A DNA stretch of 8,828 nucleotides, from contig JAHDII010000117.1 in the NCBI GenBank assembly GCA_020630895.1, positions 1-8,828 on the forward strand. The letters run 5' to 3'. The DNA comes from Saprospiraceae bacterium. GTDB lineage: Bacteria; Bacteroidota; Bacteroidia; Chitinophagales; Saprospiraceae. Below the pieces are notes generated by a model. That model did no database searches, had not been told where the DNA came from, and saw only the letters and a program-made list of their open reading frames with translations. The position numbers and the translations under genes are program-made. This document shows positions 1-6,533 of the stretch, in pieces (positions within the stretch are counted from its first letter, which is position 1; each line of letters begins with the position of its first letter).

Positions 1-62
1 AAAATGTTTTTAATTTTTAATTATTTAAGTTATTTTTTAATTAAATGAATTAAAAACATTTT
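1..62. repeat. 15-bp perfect inverted repeat, AT-rich
   Basis: The left arm AAAATGTTTTTAATT (1-15) is the exact reverse complement of AATTAAAAACATTTT (48-62), with 32 bp between. The left arm begins at the first base of the window, so the repeat may extend further outward. Only one G:C pair is in the stem and no clean U-tract of terminator type follows, so it is a weak terminator candidate for an unseen gene on the left; it could equally be the edge of a small repeat element. Perfect 15-bp arms are visible directly; the function is unknown. Confidence 0.5.
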
Positions 63-135
63 AAAAAATTAAAGTCTTATAGCTTCAATAATTATTTTTT
101 ATTCCTAATTTTCTTATTCCTTAAATGAATTAAAA
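41..135. repeat. 15-bp direct repeat pair (41-55 and 121-135)
   Basis: TTAAATGAATTAAAA occurs exactly at 41-55 and again at 121-135, 80 bp apart. The first copy overlaps the right arm of the inverted repeat at 1-62. In DNA this AT-rich a 15-base exact match is more than expected in a few hundred bases but not remarkable. It may be part of a dispersed intergenic repeat or a duplicated binding site. Confidence 0.4.
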
Positions 136-180
136 TATATTTTTGATTGATAAAAATAACTTGTTTTATAAGATTAAAAC

Positions 181-199
181 TATTGTAATAAATACAATA
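181..199. repeat. Small hairpin, 7-bp stem with 5-nt loop
   Basis: TATTGTA (181-187) pairs with TACAATA (193-199) around ATAAA. The stem holds a single G:C pair and no T-run follows, so it is unlikely to be an efficient terminator. It is recorded as visible structure in the gene-free region. Confidence 0.3.
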
Positions 200-399
200 A
201 TTCATTCAATAAATAATAATGTTTCAACTCTCATAATTTATGAACGAGTAATCAATAATTTTAATAAGACATTGTAAAAATCATAATAATATTTTTCAAA
301 ATACAACTTATGGATTCGTTCAATTGTTGGAATTAATATGAAGTCAATAAAACAAAATAATTTTAAAATCAATTTCTGATAATGTAAAATAAAATCATA

Positions 400-1140
400 A
401 TGAAAGATTATTTTTCTACCCAAGCATCCTTATATGCTAAATTTCGCCCTAATTATCCTCAAGAATTATTTTCTTTTATTTTAGAACATACCAAAGAAAA
501 AGAATTATTATTAGATGGTGCAACAGGAAATGGTCAAGTAGCGATTCGATTATCTCCACATTTTAAAAAAATAATCGCAATTGATATTAGTTCAAAACAA
601 TTAGAACATGCAGGAAAAAAAGAAAATATTATTTATCAAGTTGCAAAAATTGAAGAAACAGAATTAAAAGATCAATCTGTAAATTTAATTACCATAGGAC
701 AAGCTCTACATTGGTTTGATTTTAATTTATTTCATAATGAAGCCAAAAGAATATTAAAACCTAATGGAGCAATTGCTGTTTGGGGATATGAATTATTAAA
801 TATAAATTCAAAAATTGATGAAATTATTTTAGAATTATATGACGGCGTTTTAAATACTTATTGGACTCCAGAAAGAAAATATATAGAAGAACAATATACC
901 TCTATTCCTTTTCCTTATTATAATATTCAAAAAAGAACATTTTATTCTGAATATTATTGGACTGTAGAACAACTATTAGGCTATTTAAGTACTTGGTCAA
1001 GTGTAAATCGATATATGAAAAAGAATAAAGAAAATCCCTTGGATTTAATTTCTGATAGATTAAAAAAAGAGTGGGGAACGAATAAAAGAAAAGTTACTTT
1101 TCCTATTTTTTTTAAAATGGGATTTATGATGGAAAATTAA
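400..1140 (+). CDS. Class I SAM-dependent methyltransferase (Methyltransf_11 type)
   Basis: This 246-residue cytoplasmic protein is predicted to transfer a methyl group from S-adenosylmethionine; its substrate cannot be read from the sequence. The N-terminal FSTQASLYAKFRPNYP stretch (5-20) is typical of a subfamily of small-molecule methyltransferases distantly related to yeast Crg1 and Tmt1. SAM-binding motif I is DGATGNGQ (39-46), a variant of the usual D-x-G-x-G-x-G; the motif II acidic residue is D62 in AIDIS; the post-motif GQALHWFD (100-107) and the KRILKPNG loop (116-123) follow as in Methyltransf_11 proteins. The length is normal for the subfamily. The ATG at 400 places the conserved N-terminus correctly, and only A/T-rich sequence precedes it, with no Shine-Dalgarno. 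The last 17 bp overlap the 3' end of the convergent dapF gene. The family call is firm; the reaction is unknown. Confidence 0.85.
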   Translation: MKDYFSTQASLYAKFRPNYPQELFSFILEHTKEKELLLDGATGNGQVAIRLSPHFKKIIAIDISSKQLEHAGKKENIIYQVAKIEETELKDQSVNLITIGQALHWFDFNLFHNEAKRILKPNGAIAVWGYELLNINSKIDEIILELYDGVLNTYWTPERKYIEEQYTSIPFPYYNIQKRTFYSEYYWTVEQLLGYLSTWSSVNRYMKKNKENPLDLISDRLKKEWGTNKRKVTFPIFFKMGFMMEN

Positions 1141-1909
1141 TGTTTCCTTCATAAACAAAATCAGCAGGACCACTTAACCAAATATTATCAAAAACATAAT
1201 TTCCTTGATGATTAAATCTAACATGCAATAAACCGCCTTTAGTTTGAATTTTTATTTCTGTATTTCCTTTTTGATTTAATCCGTAAGCGATAGCTGCTGC
1301 TGTAACTCCTGTTCCACAAGAAAGTGTTTCATTTTCAACTCCTCGTTCATAAGTAGCCACTTGAATAAAATGTTCATTATTTTTTTCTACAAAATTTACA
1401 TTAATGCCTTCTTTTTTAAAAGTATTATTATATCTAATTTTTTTTCCCTCATTATAAATATCAATATCTTTTAACGAAGAAACAAATTGAATATAATGAG
1501 GAGAACCAGTATTTAAAACAATATCGTTATTATAAAATTCAATACCATTGACATCAGACATTTTTAAATCGACCCAATTATTTTTTATTATAGCTTGGTG
1601 CAATCCATCAATCGCCATAAAAATTGTCTTTTCTTGGATAACATTCATTTTTGCTGCAAATGCTACAATACATCTTCCTCCATTTCCACACATGCTACTT
1701 TCTTTACCATCCGCATTAAAATATTGCATATTAAAATCATATTGATGATGCTTTTGTAATAAAATTAATCCATCCGCACCAATCCCAAATTTTCGATCAC
1801 ATAATAAATGAATTAAAGATTTATTTTTTGAGGGAAAAGATAAATCCCAATCATTAATGATAATAAAATCATTTCCTGTACCTTGATATTTGTAAAAATG
1901 AATGTTCAT
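1124..1909 (-). CDS. dapF: Diaminopimelate epimerase
   Basis: Cofactor-independent cytoplasmic racemase that interconverts LL- and meso-2,6-diaminopimelate, the step before lysine and the source of the peptidoglycan cross-linking residue. The 261-residue protein has all the family signatures: YQGTGNDF (8-15) at the N-terminus, DRKFGIGADG (38-47), the first catalytic cysteine C74 in SSMCGNGGRC (71-80), the substrate-contact stretch NTGSPHY (133-139), YERGVENETLSCGTG (187-201) with the second catalytic cysteine C198, and the TKGG block near the C-terminus. The length is close to the usual 260-280 residues, so the gene is intact. It lies 4 bp downstream of a small membrane protein gene on the same strand and is probably co-transcribed with it. 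Its 3' end overlaps the convergent methyltransferase by 17 bp, with no intrinsic terminator visible between them. Confidence 0.97.
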   Translation of the reverse strand: MNIHFYKYQGTGNDFIIINDWDLSFPSKNKSLIHLLCDRKFGIGADGLILLQKHHQYDFNMQYFNADGKESSMCGNGGRCIVAFAAKMNVIQEKTIFMAIDGLHQAIIKNNWVDLKMSDVNGIEFYNNDIVLNTGSPHYIQFVSSLKDIDIYNEGKKIRYNNTFKKEGINVNFVEKNNEHFIQVATYERGVENETLSCGTGVTAAAIAYGLNQKGNTEIKIQTKGGLLHVRFNHQGNYVFDNIWLSGPADFVYEGNINFPS

Positions 1910-1913
1910 AATA

Positions 1914-2144
1914 TTATTGAATTAAACTACTATCAGTTTGTTCTTGGTTAGTTCTATTTTCATATTCTTCTATATTTCTGAAATTAGGATCTTTTTTATT
2001 TTGATAAGATGCTAAATAATAAAAAGCAATAAACAATAAAATAACACCCCCACTAATTAATGATGTTTTCCATCCAAAAACATTACCAATATATTCTCCA
2101 TCATTAGGATCTACAAATAATTTTTTTTCTTTTTTTTGATTCAT
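1914..2144 (-). CDS. Small single-pass membrane protein, unknown function
   Basis: I do not recognise this 76-residue protein. It has a lysine-rich start (MNQKKEKKLFVDPNDGEYIG), one clear hydrophobic segment at about residues 29-46 (SLISGGVILLFIAFYYLA), and a hydrophilic, Asn/Gln/Glu-rich tail of about 30 residues. The two parts make a tidy topology with a positive N-terminus followed by a membrane helix, which argues for a real gene rather than a chance frame. Its stop is 4 bp before the dapF start, so the two are probably one operon, with this gene first. The ATG at 2142-2144 is preceded by an A-rich leader including a run of ten A on the coding strand (2149-2158), in place of a Shine-Dalgarno. 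Which side of the membrane the tail faces cannot be settled by eye. Confidence 0.65.
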   Translation of the reverse strand: MNQKKEKKLFVDPNDGEYIGNVFGWKTSLISGGVILLFIAFYYLASYQNKKDPNFRNIEEYENRTNQEQTDSSLIQ

Positions 2145-2262
2145 TTTCTTTTTTTTTTATGAAAATATAGAAACTCTAAAGAGTTCTCAATTATGGAAAA
2201 ATGAAGATATGAAAAAATGTTTATTTTTAAAATAATTATAAAATTAAACTGTTATATAAAAA

Positions 2263-2279
2263 ACAAATGATTGATTTGT
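2263..2279. repeat. Operator-like inverted repeat in the divergent spacer
   Basis: ACAAAT (2263-2268) and ATTTGT (2274-2279) form a 6-bp inverted repeat around GATTG, in the 259-bp spacer between the dapF operon and htrA. A second symmetric site, AACTCT-AA-AGAGTT, lies at 2172-2185 closer to the minus-strand gene. Both have the size of dimeric regulator half-sites, but short palindromes are common in AT-rich DNA. Confidence 0.25.
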
Positions 2280-2320
2280 CTAAATATATAGTAATTTAAC
2301 AGAAATTAACGAGGATATAC

Positions 2321-2350
2321 TTGAATATAAAGTGTATTCTCAATATTTTG
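2321..2350 (+). promoter_or_regulatory. Possible Bacteroidota-type promoter for htrA
   Basis: A TTG at 2321-2323 is followed after 20 bp by TATTTTG (2344-2350). This resembles the Bacteroidota sigma-A pattern of TTG near -33 and TAnnTTTG near -7, but the -7 box is one base short of the consensus. The start site would be near 2357, leaving a leader of roughly 47 nt before the ATG at 2404. No better match lies in the spacer on this strand. Confidence 0.3.
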
Positions 2351-2391
2351 GCAGTTGAATTATATTAATCTTTTTTATTCTTATTTATTAT

Positions 2392-2405
2392 ATACTATAT
2401 AGTAT
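2392..2405. repeat. 14-bp perfect palindrome over the htrA start codon
   Basis: ATACTATATAGTAT is its own reverse complement and includes the first two bases of the htrA ATG (2404-2406). As RNA it could fold into a weak 5-bp hairpin with a 4-nt AUAU loop that holds the start codon; as DNA it could bind a dimeric regulator. The palindrome is certain; the role is not. Confidence 0.45.
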
Positions 2406-3822
2406 GAAAAAATTATTCCCATTTTTGTTGATTAGTTTATTGAGTTCTTTTGTTGCAGTATATACATATGCTACATTTTTTGCTCCTCAACCTCAAATTA
2501 TTACTCCTACAGATAAAGGAACATCTAAATACACCAATTTTGCTGAATCTTCTCAAAAAGAAAAATATATAATTGCTGCTCCCTCTGATTTTGTCAATGC
2601 AGCAGAAAAAGTAACAGCAGCAGTAGTACATATTAAATCAATATCTAAATCTTATGATTGGTGGGGAAGTGCGAATTATGCTTCTTCTTCTGGTTCAGGG
2701 GTAATTATTTCTAAAGATGGATATATTGTTACCAATAATCATGTTATTGAAGGAGCTTCAAAAATTGAAGTATCACTAAATGATAAAAGAACTTATACTG
2801 CAGAATTAAAAGGTACAGATCCTACAACAGATTTGGCATTATTAAAAATTAAAGAAAAAAATCTACCTAATGTAAAATTTGCAAATTCGGATAATTCTAA
2901 AATAGGAGAATGGGTTTTAGCTATAGGAAATCCTTTTTCGCTAACATCTACCGTTACTGCTGGAATTATTAGTGCTAAAGGAAGAAATATTGAAATATTA
3001 GAAGATCGTTATGCCATAGAATCTTTTATTCAAACAGATGCAGCAGTAAATCCAGGTAATTCTGGAGGAGCATTAGTGAATACTAATGGAGATTTAGTAG
3101 GAATAAATACAGCGATAATTACAAAATCAGGACGCTATGAGGGTTATTCTTTTGCGGTGCCTTCTAATTTAGTAAAAAAAGTTGTAGATGATTTAAAGGA
3201 ATATGGAAAAGTACAAAGAGGTTTATTGAATATAGGAATTGATGAAGTCAATAAAACAATCATGGAAGAATTAGGACTTCCTTCTCTTGATGGAGTATAT
3301 ATAAGATATGTGAATCCTGATGGTGCAGCAGATGATGCAGGATTAAAACAAGGGGATGTCATTACTGCTATTAATAATAAAAAAGTCAAATCTATTCCTG
3401 AATTACAAGAAATTGTAGGACAATTTAGACCTGGAGATGAAATATCTATCCAATATTTTAGAAATAAAGAATTAGGAACAACTAAGGTAACATTGAAAGA
3501 TAGATATAATTCAACTTCTATTGCTCAAGGAAATCAAAAAGATCTACAAGATTTAGGCTTTGAATTACGACAACTTACTCAACAAGAAAGTGCAAGAATG
3601 AAAACAAGTGGAGTAAAAGTTATTTCTATTCTTAGAAATAGTAAAATTCATGCTACGAATATGGAGCCAGGATATATTATTACTAAAGTAAACGATAAAA
3701 AAGTAGGCTCTATTAATGATTTGAATACGATTCTTAGGTCTGTAAAAAAAGGAAATAAAGTAATGCTTGAAGGATTTTATGAAGATTATCCAGATGAATA
3801 TTTATATGCATTTAGAAAGTAA
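2404..3822 (+). CDS. HtrA/DegP-family periplasmic serine protease with two PDZ domains
   Basis: Envelope quality-control protease and chaperone that degrades misfolded exported proteins. The 472-residue product starts with a short basic end and a hydrophobic segment (about 4-27), a signal peptide or N-terminal anchor with no lipobox cysteine. The trypsin-like domain follows: catalytic H113 in VTNNHVI, D143 in TTDLALLKI and S220 in NPGNSGGAL, so the triad is complete. IGNPFSL (174-180) and the TAGIISA strand (185-191) are typical of DegP/DegQ. Two PDZ domains occupy about 265-360 (YIRYVNPDGAADDAGLKQGD) and 380-468 (the second is more divergent, with MEPGYIITKVNDKKVGS). Length and architecture match DegP/DegQ. 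The gene stands alone between a divergent operon and a strong terminator. DegP, DegQ and Do cannot be told apart here, so I give no symbol. Confidence 0.95.
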   Translation: MKKLFPFLLISLLSSFVAVYTYATFFAPQPQIITPTDKGTSKYTNFAESSQKEKYIIAAPSDFVNAAEKVTAAVVHIKSISKSYDWWGSANYASSSGSGVIISKDGYIVTNNHVIEGASKIEVSLNDKRTYTAELKGTDPTTDLALLKIKEKNLPNVKFANSDNSKIGEWVLAIGNPFSLTSTVTAGIISAKGRNIEILEDRYAIESFIQTDAAVNPGNSGGALVNTNGDLVGINTAIITKSGRYEGYSFAVPSNLVKKVVDDLKEYGKVQRGLLNIGIDEVNKTIMEELGLPSLDGVYIRYVNPDGAADDAGLKQGDVITAINNKKVKSIPELQEIVGQFRPGDEISIQYFRNKELGTTKVTLKDRYNSTSIAQGNQKDLQDLGFELRQLTQQESARMKTSGVKVISILRNSKIHATNMEPGYIITKVNDKKVGSINDLNTILRSVKKGNKVMLEGFYEDYPDEYLYAFRK

Positions 3823-3843
3823 AATGCTTTAAATTTAAAAATT

Positions 3844-3890
3844 AAAAAACATCCCGAATTTTAATAAATAAAATTCGGGATGTTTTTTTT
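3844..3890. terminator. Strong bidirectional intrinsic terminator
   Basis: Bases 3850-3863 (CATCCCGAATTTTA) pair perfectly with 3869-3882 around a 5-nt loop (3864-3868). Six A (3844-3849) and eight T (3883-3890) flank the stem and extend the pairing to 20 bp. There is a U-tract on either strand, so it should stop transcription from htrA (stop at 3822) and from the convergent WG-repeat gene (stop at 3901). It is the most GC-rich hairpin seen in the window's spacers. Confidence 0.93.
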
Positions 3891-3900
3891 GAGAAGGAAA

Positions 3901-4920
3901 TTAAATATATAAAGGGTGTATAATTTCTCCATTGGTTTGAATATAATATGCCTTATTATTTTTATTACCAATGATAAAATTGGAGCCAACATTTATAAAA
4001 TCAAAATCTAAAGGGCTGAGAATATTTCCTTGAACATCAATTATTCCATATTTTTTTGAAGAGGGATCATAACAGCTACCTATTTTATTATAAAAATAAT
4101 TTCCTAAATGATATCGAGATGTTTTATATATGATTTCTCCTAGGGAATTGATAATACCGTAATCTCTATCTAAAAATATTACACTTGCAAATCCCCCATT
4201 ACAAGGAAATGCCTCTTTGAAATCTAAATCAAATGCTTTTTTACCTTTTTTATTGATGAAAAAATCTACAGATTCATATCTTTTTTTTCGTTTTTTTTCT
4301 CTTACAGGAGCAATTCCTTGATTAAATTTTGATTTTTTTTCATTTAATAAACAGGGGATTGTTTCAAAAACATCAAATTGATGATTCACAAAATAAGAAG
4401 TAATTGTAGCATCAATATCATAGACAACAGCTAAGCCTTCATAGAAAGAACTCACAAAATCTTCATAACTAAAATCAGTAGCCATTTTGAGTTTTTGAGT
4501 GTCAAAAAAGGCAAGGTGATATCCTCCATCTATTTGATTAGAACGACAAAGAAGTATTTTATTTTCTCGAGAAGATTCAAATACTCCAACTCCTCTTTCA
4601 AATTCATGAATAATCTCACCTTCTTTATTGAAAAGAACACAATTACAATCTCCTTCACTTTTATAACCATGACTTATTCCTTCAGAAAAAGACCATGCAG
4701 CATCTATTCCAAATAATTCAGATGAAATTTCTCCTTTAGGATTAAGAATGAAAACTCTTTCTTTTTGTTCGTCTGTTGTTAAATTAGCTACTATCCAACC
4801 ATCATCACTATCTGTAGTTCGAATATATTGAGGTTCAACAACAATTTTTCCTGAGGGATCGATAAAACCAGTGAAATGTTGAAATCCTACTTTTTTATAT
4901 ATAGGTAGCAAACGACTCAT
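3901..4920 (-). CDS. WG-repeat protein
   Basis: The 339-residue protein is made of degenerate WG (KWG-type) repeats, each a beta-hairpin unit of the form G-hh-[DN]-xx-G-[KE]-hh. Clear units are TGFIDPSGKIVVEPQY (17-32), FILNPKGEI (57-65), VLFNKEGEII (95-104), a FINKKGKKAF unit near 222-231, YGIINSLGEII near 255 and KYGIIDVQGNILSP near 290. Repeats of this type form solenoid or propeller-like folds and are usually taken as binding modules; no catalytic motif is visible. No signal peptide is apparent at the N-terminus. The ATG is 2 bp after the stop of the upstream DUF6090-type gene, so the two are surely one operon and probably translationally coupled. The stop lies just past the shared terminator. 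The family call is good; the ligand and role are unknown. Confidence 0.85.
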   Translation of the reverse strand: MSRLLPIYKKVGFQHFTGFIDPSGKIVVEPQYIRTTDSDDGWIVANLTTDEQKERVFILNPKGEISSELFGIDAAWSFSEGISHGYKSEGDCNCVLFNKEGEIIHEFERGVGVFESSRENKILLCRSNQIDGGYHLAFFDTQKLKMATDFSYEDFVSSFYEGLAVVYDIDATITSYFVNHQFDVFETIPCLLNEKKSKFNQGIAPVREKKRKKRYESVDFFINKKGKKAFDLDFKEAFPCNGGFASVIFLDRDYGIINSLGEIIYKTSRYHLGNYFYNKIGSCYDPSSKKYGIIDVQGNILSPLDFDFINVGSNFIIGNKNNKAYYIQTNGEIIHPLYI

Positions 4921-4922
4921 TT

Positions 4923-5651
4923 TTAATTACAATTTTTTTCAATCTCTTGAATGATAAGAACTTTTATTTCTTCTTGTTTCAAAATTAATTTTTCATAATG
5001 TTCTTGTAATAAATAATTCATCTTTAATCGCTGAAATACAAGAGAAAAATATCGATTATCTTTTTTTATTGTTTCAATATTGATAGGAAAGGCCTTCCCG
5101 TAATTATATCCTTTAAAATGATTTGTATAGTAGTCTCGTATATCTTCACCAACAAGATCATACCTTTTTTCAAGGACTCTAATAAAAGAAATATTTTCAT
5201 CTTGATATAATAAAATCTTATTTTTAAGTTTTCTATTTTTAATAAGATTGGTATTTGAATATTTTAATTCTTCAATTTTAGATTTACTTCTTTGACCAAA
5301 AAAGATAAAATTTCCTACAGTTCCGAATTTTTCATACAAAGAATCAATTTTACTTAATGTATCACCTTTAAGAGCATTAAATAGATTATGAATTTTAGGA
5401 TTCCATTCTTTAAACGCTTTAATATTGCCCTTTACATCTTTGATATCATATTCAAAAGTATATAGTAATTCATTTAAATACGTACATCTTAACTTTGCAT
5501 CTTCCGATTTTTTGATTCTTTCATTAATATTTACAGCAATTAAAATTCCAATAATTATCAATAAAATTTCGCCAATAGCATAAAGGAAATATTTACCTAT
5601 TTGTGTTTTGTTTAAAACTTTTTTTCTTATTTTTTTAAAAATTGACTTCAT
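4923..5651 (-). CDS. DUF6090-type single-pass membrane protein
   Basis: This 242-residue protein opens with a strongly basic segment (1-20) and one membrane helix at about 22-40, KYFLYAIGEILLIIIGILIAV, in which Y24, G27 and E28 sit at the start of the helix. That block followed by N-x-N (41-43) is the hallmark of the DUF6090 proteins that occur in many paralogues in Bacteroidota. The rest (about 45-242) is hydrophilic, helix-rich and rich in Lys and Glu, with no recognisable enzyme motif; the conserved N-terminus sets the start. Function is unknown for the family. It is the first gene of a two-gene minus-strand operon with the WG-repeat gene, with stop and next start 2 bp apart, suggesting the two products act together, with this one giving the membrane anchor (inference). 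Confidence 0.85.
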   Translation of the reverse strand: MKSIFKKIRKKVLNKTQIGKYFLYAIGEILLIIIGILIAVNINERIKKSEDAKLRCTYLNELLYTFEYDIKDVKGNIKAFKEWNPKIHNLFNALKGDTLSKIDSLYEKFGTVGNFIFFGQRSKSKIEELKYSNTNLIKNRKLKNKILLYQDENISFIRVLEKRYDLVGEDIRDYYTNHFKGYNYGKAFPINIETIKKDNRYFSLVFQRLKMNYLLQEHYEKLILKQEEIKVLIIQEIEKNCN

Positions 5652-5866
5652 ATTTTATTTTTGATAGAGATATGCTGATATCACTCCTTTATATTTAAAT
5701 TTAAACCTCTTTTTTTAGATTTCCTTAACTTTATCTAGTTTCTTCTTGGATTTACCGATAAAAGTGGATTTTAATCTCATATTTTTGCTATTTATGGCTA
5801 TAATTACAAAACGATAATCCATTACTTAAAACTATTTTCAAGTAATATTAAGTTTGTGAAAATCAC

Positions 5867-5874
5867 TATTTTTG
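5867..5874 (+). promoter_or_regulatory. Possible -7 promoter box for the flotillin cluster
   Basis: TATTTTTG is a full match to the Bacteroidota TAnnTTTG box and lies 22 bp before the ATG of the YqiJ-like gene, giving a short leader. No TTG is found at the expected -33 distance, so support is partial. An identical TATTTTTG at 5780-5787 is a second candidate, with its nearest TTG (5746-5748) 31 bp upstream, too far for a typical spacing. The 245-bp spacer otherwise shows only short AT palindromes such as TTTAAATTTAAA (5694-5705). Confidence 0.3.
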
Positions 5875-5896
5875 GACTCATTAAATTGTAGATCCC

Positions 5897-6526
5897 ATGG
5901 TAGAATTATTAAATGAAGCAGTACAACCCGCAAATATAGTTTATACTATATTAATGATGTTTAGTATCATATACATGATGAGTGTGATCATTGGTGCTTT
6001 TGATATTTCATCTATAGATATCGACATAGATATGGATTTAGATGCTGATATCGATTCAGATATAGGATTATTTGCAGGGGCATTATCCTTTTTTAATTTT
6101 GGAAAGATTCCCTTTATGATTATATATACTATAACTGTTATTAGTATGTGGGTAATAGCTATGTTATTAAATCATTACATAGGGAAAGGAGATATTTGGT
6201 TTGCTATATTTACATTTATGCCTATATTATTAGTCGGTTTAATTATTGCTAAATTTTGTACAACACCTTTAATACCTATATTTAAAAATATGAATCAAGG
6301 AGTTGAACCTATTGATTACATAGGATTACAAGGAGAATTGATTTTACCAGCATCTAATAAAGAAGTAGGTCAAGTAGAAATAAATATAGAAGGTGACATA
6401 CATAGAATTATGGTCAAATTAGAATCTGAAAATGATGTCCTTTTAGAAAAGGGAATAAAAGTTATTATTGTTGGATTTTCTAAAAATGAAAACTTTTATT
6501 GGATAGAAAAAGAAGATAAATTATAA
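5897..6526 (+). CDS. YqiJ/NfeD-like membrane protein with C-terminal OB-fold
   Basis: This 209-residue protein has three membrane helices, at about 12-34, 71-92 and 100-119, then a soluble beta-rich C-terminal domain (about 135-205) with the IDYIGLQGELILPA entry strand typical of the OB-fold of the YqiJ/NfeD group. Members of this group are the standard genetic and physical partners of flotillins (E. coli YqiJ with YqiK, B. subtilis YuaF with FloT) and affect flotillin assembly and membrane order. Between helix 1 and helix 2 lies a striking ladder of aspartates: D41, 43, 45, 47, 49, 51, 53 and 55 alternate with hydrophobic residues or small Ala/Ser. The stop is 7 bp before the next start, so it is the first gene of the flotillin cluster. 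The ATG at 5897 keeps helix 1 whole. The family call rests on architecture and context more than on a diagnostic motif. Confidence 0.82.
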   Translation: MVELLNEAVQPANIVYTILMMFSIIYMMSVIIGAFDISSIDIDIDMDLDADIDSDIGLFAGALSFFNFGKIPFMIIYTITVISMWVIAMLLNHYIGKGDIWFAIFTFMPILLVGLIIAKFCTTPLIPIFKNMNQGVEPIDYIGLQGELILPASNKEVGQVEINIEGDIHRIMVKLESENDVLLEKGIKVIIVGFSKNENFYWIEKEDKL

Positions 6527-6533
6527 CTAAAAA

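Larger units (their letters stand above)
1..399. other. AT-rich gene-free region with repeats
   Basis: No reading frame here looks like a protein gene. The one ORF of some length lies on the minus strand at 238-423; it runs into the start of the methyltransferase gene and reads as low-complexity Ile/Leu/Phe/Tyr/Lys sequence typical of random AT-rich DNA. The region holds a perfect 15-bp inverted repeat at its left edge, a 15-bp direct repeat, and two small hairpins (181-199 and 231-243). A TAnnTTTG match, like the Bacteroidota -7 box, lies at 138-145 but lacks an upstream TTG and is far from the next gene. I see no RNA gene here. Confidence 0.6.

Noticed and set aside
238..423. 61-codon minus-strand frame in the left gene-free region
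   Set aside because: Low-complexity Ile/Leu/Phe/Tyr/Lys composition, no motif, and it overlaps the true start of the methyltransferase gene.
1088..1113. GAAAAGT-T-ACTTTTC hairpin followed by eight T, terminator-like
   Set aside because: It lies inside the methyltransferase coding sequence before the stop codon; the usable stem is only about 6 bp with two G:C pairs.
1548..1745. 65-codon plus-strand frame inside dapF
   Set aside because: It lies antisense to the dapF region that encodes the first catalytic cysteine motif, so it is a shadow.
2149..2158. Run of ten T as a phase-variation tract
   Set aside because: It lies in the untranslated leader of the small membrane protein gene, so slippage would not change a reading frame; similar runs are common in this DNA.
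3144..3389. 81-codon minus-strand frame inside htrA
   Set aside because: Antisense shadow of the protease end and PDZ1; htrA is intact and unmistakable.
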